Shown here: piece by piece, positions 1 to 5,168 of the stretch
Position numbering within the stretch: the first letter of the stretch is position 1
Layout: every line of letters starts with the position of its first letter
Assembly (NCBI GenBank): GCA_014871545.1
Contig: WGSR01000046.1
Location: forward strand, 1-9,619
Direction: 5' to 3'
DNA from: Collinsella sp.
GTDB taxonomy: Bacteria > Actinomycetota > Coriobacteriia > Coriobacteriales > Coriobacteriaceae
Length of the DNA: 9,619 bases
The notes under the pieces: model-generated
What the model was told of the DNA's origin: nothing
Database searches by the model: none
The model's input: only the letters and a program-made list of their open reading frames with translations
Translations under genes and position numbers: made by a program

Positions 1-65
1 CCGACCCGTGCCTGGGCTGGGAAAAGACCGACTACCTCATCCACGAGATCGCGGAACGTATTTAG
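1..65 (+). CDS. 3-deoxy-7-phosphoheptulonate (DAHP) synthase, class I, C-terminal fragment
   Basis: Only the last 20 codons and the TAG stop (63-65) are in the window. The reading frame starts at base 3 and gives DPCLGWEKTDYLIHEIAERI. The D-x-C-hydrophobic-G-W-[ED] block followed by an amphipathic terminal helix matches the C-terminus of AroF/AroG/AroH enzymes, which end in a SxTDACIGWxxT-type segment. The family condenses phosphoenolpyruvate and erythrose 4-phosphate, the first committed step of the shikimate pathway in the cytosol. The stop codon overlaps the first base of the structured element that follows, so that element is probably part of the 3' end of this transcript. The gene converges on aguA, with an IS now lying between them. 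The assignment rests on a short tail, so an isozyme letter cannot be given. Confidence 0.7.
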   Translation, partial: DPCLGWEKTDYLIHEIAERI

Positions 66-206
66 TTACGCGGTTTTACCAAACCGCGTAACGGCTCGAC
101 GCTGCAAACCCGCCAGGGCGGCAATCTGCCTTTCAACTTCGGCGGCATGATCAAAAGATCAATGCCGCCTCGTTTCAAGGCACCTTGCTCGCTCTGGCGG
201 GTTTTC
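65..206 (+). ncRNA. Structured intergenic RNA element, copy 1
   Basis: This is a 142-nt element repeated at 4985-5126. It opens with a perfect 12-bp hairpin P1 (GTTACGCGGTTT 65-76, loop TACC, AAACCGCGTAAC 81-92), then an invariant linker 93-108. P2 is 11 bp (109-119 with 191-201, including a G117-U193 wobble). An internal loop with invariant strands GCAATC and CACCTTGCTC follows. P3 is TGCCTT 127-132 with AAGGCA 177-182. The apical hairpin P4 is GGCGGCATGATC 141-152 with 157-169, closed by an AAAA loop and one bulged A. P2 is followed by GTTTTC, so the element may end transcription of the DAHP synthase gene. The wobble pair exists only if the plus strand is the RNA. I do not recognise it as a named RNA class. 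Confidence 0.75.
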
Positions 207-212
207 GCTCAT

Positions 213-225
213 ATGACCCAATCCG
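213..225 (+). repeat. Left subterminal inverted repeat of the IS
   Basis: ATGACCCAATCCG is an exact reverse complement of 1721-1733. It lies 3 bp inside the inferred left boundary. Confidence 0.9.
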
Positions 226-242
226 CTGTCAAGAGCCACAAT

Positions 243-278
243 GGCCCCGCCGACCGCTTGCAATCGGTCGGCGGGGCC
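243..278 (-). other. Perfect 14-bp hairpin near the IS left end
   Basis: GGCCCCGCCGACCG (243-256) pairs perfectly with 265-278 around the 8-nt loop CTTGCAAT. No U-run follows on either strand, so it is not a standard intrinsic terminator. It may protect or terminate the 3' end of the IS guide RNA, or block read-through into the IS. Confidence 0.7.
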
Positions 279-480
279 TGCCGTTGAACCCGTCCCGGTC
301 CGCCCCCGGCATGTCGTCGACGCCTTCGGCTCAGTCTCATATCCGCGGATACCGCTCCGGCGGCCCGCAATCCTCTCCTTCGGCGGGGCTCCCCAAGTCT
401 GACTACGCGCATGCGGCCGCTGCCGCGCGCCCAGCGAAAGCGGGGGTATCCCCGAAGGCCGCCCGGCTCGCCGGGACGGG
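243..480 (-). ncRNA. Candidate bridge RNA (seekRNA) of the IS
   Basis: This is the non-coding region directly downstream of the transposase. Read on the minus strand it starts with a CCCGG/CCGGG hairpin (475-462). A target-binding-loop-like structure follows: an outer stem (454-458 with 377-381, 450-453 with 385-388, and 442-445 with 391-394), then an internal loop whose 5' strand is UUUCGCUG (439-432) and whose 3' strand is GUCAG (403-399). A small stem-loop (429-406) separates the two strands. These match the left target plus core plus one base, and the complement of core plus right target. Further 3', AUAUGAGAC (342-334) is complementary to the joined IS ends across the CT core. A 14-bp hairpin (243-256 with 265-278) closes the region. 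The order, target loop first and donor loop second, is that known for the IS621 bridge RNA. I did not find a convincing second donor guide. Exact RNA ends are unknown. Confidence 0.65.
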
Positions 481-488
481 GGCTATGT

Positions 489-1610
489 CTATTCCGCGCC
501 CTCCCGGCACATCGCGCCGAGGGCCCAGAGCCACCTCACGAGCTCGGCCGCGGTGGCCGCGTTGGCCTTCGCCGCGGGCATGCCGCGGGCGAGCATCTCC
601 TCGCGCCGCCGCAGGAGCCGCTCGGACCCCTTCCTCCCGTGCACCCTTATCTCGAGGGGCACGCCCGTGTCCCTCGGCATGAGCTTCGGCTGGTGCCGCG
701 CCGCGGCGTAGCACCATGAGCCCTCAACGGCCAGCTTCCTCACGAGCGCGTTGCCCGCACCGCTGACGCCTCCGAGCCGCACGGAGTCGCCACTCGACCT
801 CTGACTCGGCGCGAGGCCGAAATAGGCCGTGACCTGCCTTCCGGAACGGAACCTCGTGAAGTCGCCGACCTCGGCCGAGAAGGCCGCGGCCAGCGCGAAG
901 GCGCAGCCCTTGATCGACTGGAGGGCGGCCACCTCCGCGGCGATCGGGCTGGCATCCACGGCCGCCCTGTACTCGGAGAGCAGGTCCGCCCGGGCCTCCG
1001 CCGCGGCCTCGACCTCGTTCCTCAGGGCGGCGAGCGCCCGAACCCCGCCATCGTCCTCGGGCCTGACCTTGTCGAGCCACCTCAGGAAGTCGTAGGTCCA
1101 GTACTTCCTCGGGTTGCCGGCGGGCGTGGTGCCGCCGTAGACGAACCCCCGCCTTGCGAGGAAGGCAAGCAGCCGCTGCTTGGCGGTCGCCAGGCGCGCG
1201 GTCGCCCCGTCGTAGGCGCCGGCGAGGTCCCTGATGCCCTCGACCTCGGGGGAGGGGACCCATACGGGGGAGATGTCGTGGGCGAGTATCGCCTTGGCCA
1301 TCCTGGCGGCGTCGTTCCTGTCGTTCTTGGAGGCCGAGTCGGCGGCCGACCTGGGGATCTTCGAGACCGCGGCGACGACGCACTCGACGCCGAGCCCGGC
1401 GAGCTCCCGCTGCGGGGCGAAGCCGAGGTAGCCGCTCTCGTAGGCCGCGAGCGACGGCCCGGGGAACCCATCCATCCACCCGGCGATCTCGCCCCAGGGG
1501 TTGCCGGGGAACCTCCTCGTCACGGCCTCGCCGGTGTCCGCGTCGAGGGCGCAGACGGTGGTCGACCTCAGGTGGACGTCCATCCCGAACGCGGTAGAAT
1601 ACTTTGGCAT
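489..1610 (-). CDS. IS110/IS1111-family transposase (recombinase)
   Basis: The protein has 373 aa, the usual length for the family. The N-terminal RuvC-like DEDD domain (about residues 5-160) shows GMDVH with D11, YESG with E58, and KNDRNDAARMA with D97 and D100. A coiled middle segment (about 180-225) leads to the Transposase_20 domain (about 226-310). This contains IKGCAFALAAAFSAEVGDF, TAYFGLAPSQRSSGDSVRLG and the GNALVRKL stretch; the S272-S273-G274 motif is where the family's catalytic serine is expected. GGGAGG precedes the ATG at a suitable distance, and no frameshift is seen, so the enzyme may be active. Such recombinases work with an IS-encoded guide RNA that pairs with target and donor DNA. 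Here the likely RNA lies just downstream at 243-480. Confidence 0.93.
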   Translation of the reverse strand: MPKYSTAFGMDVHLRSTTVCALDADTGEAVTRRFPGNPWGEIAGWMDGFPGPSLAAYESGYLGFAPQRELAGLGVECVVAAVSKIPRSAADSASKNDRNDAARMAKAILAHDISPVWVPSPEVEGIRDLAGAYDGATARLATAKQRLLAFLARRGFVYGGTTPAGNPRKYWTYDFLRWLDKVRPEDDGGVRALAALRNEVEAAAEARADLLSEYRAAVDASPIAAEVAALQSIKGCAFALAAAFSAEVGDFTRFRSGRQVTAYFGLAPSQRSSGDSVRLGGVSGAGNALVRKLAVEGSWCYAAARHQPKLMPRDTGVPLEIRVHGRKGSERLLRRREEMLARGMPAAKANAATAAELVRWLWALGAMCREGAE

Positions 1611-1738
1611 GGGAGCCTCCCAACCTCGTTGCGGCGCGGCTGCGCCTATGGCACTTCGACATCATTGTCGCAGCCCCGACCCGCGGTCACGAGCGGGGGC
1701 TCCTGTCTTTTTAGTGCCCTCGGATTGGGTCATAGTGT
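1611..1738 (-). other. Transposase leader and right IS end
   Basis: These 128 bp hold the transposase ribosome-binding site, a GC-rich hairpin (AGCC 1672-1675 and CCCGC 1680-1684 pairing with GCGGG 1693-1697 and GGCT 1698-1701), and the right inverted repeat. The hairpin is followed on the plus strand by TCCTGTCTTTTT, so it could stop plus-strand transcription. No convincing promoter was seen. In IS110 relatives a promoter often forms only when the ends join in the circle. Confidence 0.4.
1721..1733 (-). repeat. Right subterminal inverted repeat of the IS
   Basis: CGGATTGGGTCAT is the exact reverse complement of 213-225. It lies 5 bp inside the inferred right boundary. Confidence 0.9.
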
Positions 1739-1756
1739 CTGACGTTTTTCGACCTG

Positions 1757-1782
1757 CATTGTTGCCAGGGTTGGCACCAATG
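1757..1782. other. Intergenic hairpin
   Basis: CATTG-T-TGCCA, loop GGGT, then TGGCA-C-CAATG: two 5-bp helices around one mismatch. No U-run follows on either strand. It lies between the IS and aguA in a convergent intergenic region. A smaller CCGAT/ATCGG hairpin follows at 1810-1821. Confidence 0.45.
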
Positions 1783-1829
1783 ACTAATGCGATAACTAGC
1801 TACGTCGGTCCGATTGATCGGCTGGGTTT

Positions 1830-1916
1830 CCGAGGTGCGGCAGATTCTCGTGAAAGAGGAGCGCCGCGTACTTTGGTACGCAAGCGACAAATGAAGGGCA
1901 AGGTGCCGTGCCTCGG
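1830..1916 (-). repeat. Rearranged relative of the structured intergenic element
   Basis: This sits 12 nt downstream of the aguA stop on the same strand. It shares several exact strings with the copy at 4985-5126: a 13-mer (1849-1861 against 5087-5099), the GCGTAC/GTACGC apical hairpin (1866-1881 against 5066-5082), GCAAGGTG (1898-1905 against 5101-5108) and CAGATT (1841-1846 against 5043-5048), all as reverse complements. The two internal-loop strands have exchanged sides relative to the apical hairpin. The locus is closed by CCGAGG (1830-1835) with CCTCGG (1911-1916), and by GGCA (1839-1842) with TGCC (1904-1907). It lacks the P1 hairpin and the linker. Confidence 0.55.
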
Positions 1917-1928
1917 GAAGACAGACAG

Positions 1929-3134
1929 TTACGCCGAGGGTTCCTGCTGCGTAATGCAGTGGATGTTGCCGCCACCGAAGACGACCTGCTCGGACTGAAC
2001 GCCGACGCACTTGTAGACGCCCTCGCCCCAGACCTCGTCGTAGATCTTCTGGAGCATGTCAACGGCCAGCTGGTCGTTCTCGTCGCCGTACTGTGGGACG
2101 ATAACGCCGTGGTTGGTGACCAGGTAGTTCATGTAGGAGGCAATCAGCGGCTCGTCGGCGACGCGCGGCTCGGCGTTCTCGTCGGCATCGATGGTGTCGC
2201 AGGAAGCCTGGTCCATGAACAGCGGGTTCACGGGCATGGGCAGCTTGTAGACCTTCATCTTGCGGCCCTTGGCGTCAACGGCGTTGGAGAGGGTCTCGTA
2301 GGCAGCGTGGCACTGCTCGTAGAACGGATACTCGGGATCGTCGGTCCAGATGCAGGCCATGACGCCCGGGGCGATGAACGTGGCGACGTCATCGATGTGG
2401 CCGTTGGTCTCCTCGGGGTCGATGCCTTCCTTGACCCAGATGACCTTTTCGACACCCAGGTAATCCTTGAGGTGCTCGTCCATATAGGCGCGAAGCTCCT
2501 CGCTCCAGGGCTCAAACTTCTTGTGGAACTTGGGCCAGATGGACTCGGGATCCTCTTCCTCCTCCAGAACCGCAGAGCAGGTGCGGCCCGGGGAAAGCAG
2601 GCACTGGTCGGTCACGACCACGGTGCCCTCGCCGTCGACGGTGATGGAACCGCCCTCGAGGATCATGTCATCGGGACGATAGCGACGGCAGCCGGAGAGC
2701 TCAGCCATCTTAAGGGCGATCTGCTCATCCTTGTCCCACGGGAAATAGAGGCCGTCGACAAGACCGCCGTAGGCGTTGAAGTGCCAGTGGTTGGCGCGCT
2801 TCTCACCCTTGCCGTTGATGACGTAGGTGGCAGCGGTATCGCGGAACCAGGCGTCGTCGGTGGTCATCTCGATAACGGTGACGTTCTCGTCCTCCTCGAA
2901 GACGGCCTTGCAGTTGGCGTAGTCAGCCTGGTTGGCGCACATGGTGACCGGGGTGAACTCGGCGATGGCGCGAGCGATGGCGGCATACTGCTTCTGAGCC
3001 GGCTTGGCGCCATGGGCCCAAGTGTCGGTGCGATGGGGCCAACCCATCCACACGCGATCCTGCGGGGCGAACTCAGCGGGCATAAAAAAGCCGTCGGCCT
3101 TGGGGGTGGACTCGGACTCGGTGATCGTACGCAT
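1929..3134 (-). CDS. aguA: Agmatine deiminase
   Basis: The protein has 401 aa and belongs to the peptidyl-arginine-deiminase-like guanidino-modifying family. It hydrolyses agmatine to N-carbamoylputrescine and ammonia in the cytosol. Visible hallmarks are the N-terminal VWMGWPHRTDTW (28-39), DDAWFRD (93-99), LEGGSITVDGEGT (159-171), NGHIDD (244-249, with H246) and the C-terminal GGGNIHCITQQ (387-397) with nucleophile C393. E160, D99 and H246 are the expected partners in the active site. It is about 30 residues longer than typical AguA because of an acidic, aromatic segment at about 190-225 (EEEEDPESIW onward), between the SPGR motif and the YLGVEKVIW strand. GGAGG lies 7 nt before the ATG. 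The gene follows an APC permease on the same strand after a 284-bp gap. No putrescine carbamoyltransferase or carbamate kinase gene is in the window. Confidence 0.92.
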   Translation of the reverse strand: MRTITESESTPKADGFFMPAEFAPQDRVWMGWPHRTDTWAHGAKPAQKQYAAIARAIAEFTPVTMCANQADYANCKAVFEEDENVTVIEMTTDDAWFRDTAATYVINGKGEKRANHWHFNAYGGLVDGLYFPWDKDEQIALKMAELSGCRRYRPDDMILEGGSITVDGEGTVVVTDQCLLSPGRTCSAVLEEEEDPESIWPKFHKKFEPWSEELRAYMDEHLKDYLGVEKVIWVKEGIDPEETNGHIDDVATFIAPGVMACIWTDDPEYPFYEQCHAAYETLSNAVDAKGRKMKVYKLPMPVNPLFMDQASCDTIDADENAEPRVADEPLIASYMNYLVTNHGVIVPQYGDENDQLAVDMLQKIYDEVWGEGVYKCVGVQSEQVVFGGGNIHCITQQEPSA

Positions 3135-3418
3135 AAGATTTCCTCCAAATCGAACGATCGCTTGCCGCGGGCGATTACCCGCAGCCTAAAACCAAGAGAT
3201 AGTGGGCGCCCGTCCCCCGGCAAAGGTCGAGGCGCCCGGTGCCGATTTTCACGGTACCGCACCGGCGAGCGGCGACGTAGCCAAGTGCGCGGAGACAAAA
3301 CGCACAAAGGATACGAGAGAGGAATTGGGGCGGGCGGTGGTTACCGGAGCTATCGCTCACGCCCACCCCGGGGAATGGCTAAGTAACGAGGAGGGTTGGA
3401 ACCCCGAATCCGGGTGCT
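3135..3418 (-). other. Hairpin-rich leader between permease and aguA
   Basis: This 284-bp gap holds no convincing gene. It contains a run of separate perfect helices: GCGGG/CCCGC (3167-3182), GGGCGCC/GGCGCCC (3204-3210 with 3231-3237), CCGGTGC/GCACCGG (3236-3242 with 3259-3265), GTGCG/CGCAC (3285-3289 with 3301-3305), GGGTT/AACCC (3393-3404) and CCCG/CGGG (3403-3414). The last two are close to the permease stop and could end or attenuate its transcript, but lack a U-run. A weak TTGCCG-N16-TATCTC promoter match lies upstream of aguA on the minus strand. I compared it with the guanidine riboswitches from memory and saw no fit. Confidence 0.4.
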
Positions 3419-4858
3419 CTAGTCCTCTTCGGCCTCGGCGGCCTCCTCAGCGAGACGCTGAGCAGCCAGCTCGGGGGTGAGACCCATATACTCGGTCTCG
3501 CGGCCCTTAGCGCTGACGACGCGGAAGACCTCGCCGATGAGCAGAAGCACGATGAAGATAATGATCATCGGAACCTTGCTGCCAATTTCCTCGACGGAGA
3601 ACGGGGCCAGCGTTGCAACGATAGCCAGGATCAGCTCGATGCAGGGAATGGCCAGCATGACCTTCATCATGGCACCCTTAAACGGGAACGTGAAGATGCG
3701 TTCACGGTTCGGGTCGTTCTTGCGAAGGTTGAGGAACGCCGGGAACATCGGGATATAGGTGAGCAGCAGGAAGACGACGGAGGTGCCGAAGAGCATCCAG
3801 AAAACACCGTTGGAGATGGCGTCGATGGGAACCAGCTGCAGGCACAGCACCAGGGAGGCAACGATGGCGTTGACCAGGTTGGCGCCGTTGGGCATGTCGT
3901 CATCCGAGATCATCGAGGCAAAGACCTTGGGCATGTTGCCGTGCTCGGCAGCATAACGAGCAACGGAGTTAACACCAAAGGACCAAGCAGCCATGTTGGC
4001 GAACAGGGTGATCAGGAAGGCGATGCAAATGACCTTAAAGATCATGGAGTCGCCCACCATGGTCTGGACTGCAACAATCATGCCGTAGTCGGGATCGATG
4101 GAAGCGGCAGGCACCGCAGCGCCGATGCCAAAGCCAGCGAACAGGTAGATCACGGCGATGGACAGGCCACCGACGATGATAGCCTTGGGGATATCGCGAG
4201 CGCGATCGGCCATGTCGTCAGTCATGGTGCAGATGACCTCGAAACCCATGAAGTTAAAGATGATGATCGACAGGTAGCCGAGAGCGTTGGTGTTGGTGAG
4301 CTCGGGCAGGAACGTGGTAGCGAACATGTCGTTTGCAAAACCGTTCTCCATGGCATACCAAATGCCCAGAGCGCCGACGATAACGGCAACGGCGACTTTG
4401 ACGATGGCGCCACCGTTAAGGACCCACTCGGAGTCGGCCGCCTTGGAGCGGCCCATGAGGTAGACGATCCACACAAAGGCAAGATCAATACCCAACTTGG
4501 CGATCAGATTGAACTCGACGCCAAAGACCATGCCCAGAATGTCGGGGAACATGGTAGCCAGCGAGGCGATCCACAGCGGGTAGTTAACCCAGTAGTAGTA
4601 CGAGATGCGGGCGCCCCACTTGTCGCCCAGGCCATCGCGTACCCAGTCGTAAATGCCACCCTCGCCGTCATAGGTGGTGCCGAGCTCGGCGACAACCATG
4701 CCATAAGGGAGCAGGAAGGTCAGGATCAGGAAGATCCACCAGAAGAACTGCTGGTTGCCAATGGCAGCAGCGGGAGCAGCGGCCTCGCAAACGAAGACGA
4801 CGCAGATGATGGTCGAAATGACCGTCAAGAAGGAAAGCTTTTTCTTTCCGTCGCTCAT
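3419..4858 (-). CDS. APC-superfamily permease, probable agmatine/putrescine-type antiporter
   Basis: The protein has 479 aa with about 12 predicted membrane helices, the first at about residues 10-32. The block YDGEGGIYDWVRDGLGDKWG (63-82) is the conserved region after TM2 in the glutamate:GABA and AguD-like branch of the APC superfamily. The C-terminus (about 450-479) is a soluble, acidic Ala/Glu-rich tail. The ATG is preceded by AAGGAG at 6-nt spacing. Its position just upstream of agmatine deiminase on the same strand suggests it exchanges agmatine for putrescine or N-carbamoylputrescine, as AguD does in agmatine deiminase operons. Substrate is inferred from context only; other amine or amino-acid exchange is possible. 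The upstream 126 bp carry a nested palindrome that may regulate it. Confidence 0.8.
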   Translation of the reverse strand: MSDGKKKLSFLTVISTIICVVFVCEAAAPAAAIGNQQFFWWIFLILTFLLPYGMVVAELGTTYDGEGGIYDWVRDGLGDKWGARISYYYWVNYPLWIASLATMFPDILGMVFGVEFNLIAKLGIDLAFVWIVYLMGRSKAADSEWVLNGGAIVKVAVAVIVGALGIWYAMENGFANDMFATTFLPELTNTNALGYLSIIIFNFMGFEVICTMTDDMADRARDIPKAIIVGGLSIAVIYLFAGFGIGAAVPAASIDPDYGMIVAVQTMVGDSMIFKVICIAFLITLFANMAAWSFGVNSVARYAAEHGNMPKVFASMISDDDMPNGANLVNAIVASLVLCLQLVPIDAISNGVFWMLFGTSVVFLLLTYIPMFPAFLNLRKNDPNRERIFTFPFKGAMMKVMLAIPCIELILAIVATLAPFSVEEIGSKVPMIIIFIVLLLIGEVFRVVSAKGRETEYMGLTPELAAQRLAEEAAEAEED

Positions 4859-4889
4859 GATGAGCTCCTTCGCTCAGTCTTGGACAAAT

Positions 4890-4964
4890 CGAGGCCCTTA
4901 AGATATTAAGGCAATTGCCGGGCCTCGGTGAGCGGGCGACAGGAGACGAGCATCCGCCGCCCGC
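4890..4964 (-). promoter_or_regulatory. Nested palindromes in the permease leader
   Basis: An outer 8-bp stem, CGAGGCCC (4890-4897) with GGGCCTCG (4920-4927), encloses two adjoining palindromes: CCTTAA-GATA-TTAAGG (4896-4911) and GGCAATTGCC (4910-4919). They could form a three-way junction as RNA or serve as an operator as DNA. A second 7-bp stem follows (GCGGGCG 4932-4938 with CGCCCGC 4958-4964). The site lies 32 bp upstream of the permease ATG. No clear promoter hexamers were identified. Confidence 0.45.
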
Positions 4965-4984
4965 AAACGCGCTTCTACGATGAA

Positions 4985-5126
4985 GTTACGCGGTTTTGCC
5001 AAACCGCGTAACGGCTCGACGCTGCAAACGCCCCTAAGCGGCAATCTGACGTTCAATCGTCGGTCGCGTACCCAAAGTACGCTTCCCTCCTCTTTCACGT
5101 CACCTTGCTCGCTTAGGGGCGTTTTC
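4985..5126 (+). ncRNA. Structured intergenic RNA element, copy 2
   Basis: It is the same length (142 nt) as copy 1. The first 44 nt differ from copy 1 at one position only, in the P1 loop (TGCC against TACC). Stems: P1 4985-4996 with 5001-5012; P2 CGCCCCTAAGC 5029-5039 with 5111-5121; P3 TGACGT 5047-5052 with 5097-5102; P4 GCGTAC 5066-5071 with 5077-5082. P2 and P3 keep perfect pairing despite sequence changes. GTTTTCACTGAC follows P2. In this orientation the element runs towards the 3' end of the ABC permease, which lies on the opposite strand, so it is not the 3' end of a plus-strand gene as copy 1 is. It could be an independent small RNA or a transcription stop between units. No promoter was recognised. 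Confidence 0.75.
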
Positions 5127-5168
5127 ACTGACTTATGCTCAACCTACGATAATTCCAAACTGGGTGAG

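Larger units (their letters stand above)
210..1738 (-). mobile_element. IS110/IS1111-type insertion sequence, complete
   Basis: The element is about 1,529 bp and carries one intact transposase on the minus strand. It has 13-bp perfect subterminal inverted repeats (ATGACCCAATCCG 213-225; CGGATTGGGTCAT 1721-1733), 3 bp inside the left boundary and 5 bp inside the right. Subterminal repeats set back from the ends are typical of the IS1111 group within IS110. The boundaries are inferred: a CT dinucleotide lies just outside each end (208-209 and 1739-1740), and keeping one CT restores a site resembling the tail of the second structured element. There is no longer target duplication, as expected for IS110 enzymes. 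The long non-coding stretch lies downstream of the transposase, where IS1111-group elements are reported to encode their guide RNA. Confidence 0.85.

Noticed and set aside
65..206. CRISPR array or T-box reading of the repeated element
   Set aside because: There are only two distant full copies, with no repeat-spacer periodicity and no T-box sequence. The covarying stems fit a structured RNA instead.
243..278. Intrinsic terminator
   Set aside because: The 14-bp hairpin is strong but no U-run follows on either strand. It is kept as an IS structural element only.
185..719. Plus-strand open frames across the IS left end
   Set aside because: They cover the guide-RNA-like region and the antisense of the transposase 3' end, with Arg/Pro/Ala-rich low-complexity translation and no ribosome-binding site worth noting.
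1757..1782. Bidirectional terminator between the convergent genes
   Set aside because: The hairpin has an internal mismatch and no U-run on either side, so a terminator call is not supported.
1908..3386. Long plus-strand open frame (492 codons) opposite aguA
   Set aside because: It is antisense to a gene with clear catalytic motifs, is rich in Val/Gly/Asp as expected of a high-GC shadow frame, and shows no recognisable domain.
3941..4909. Long plus-strand open frame opposite the APC permease
   Set aside because: Its composition (many His, Asp and Gln) is typical of an antisense shadow. The minus-strand frame gives a proper membrane protein with a ribosome-binding site.
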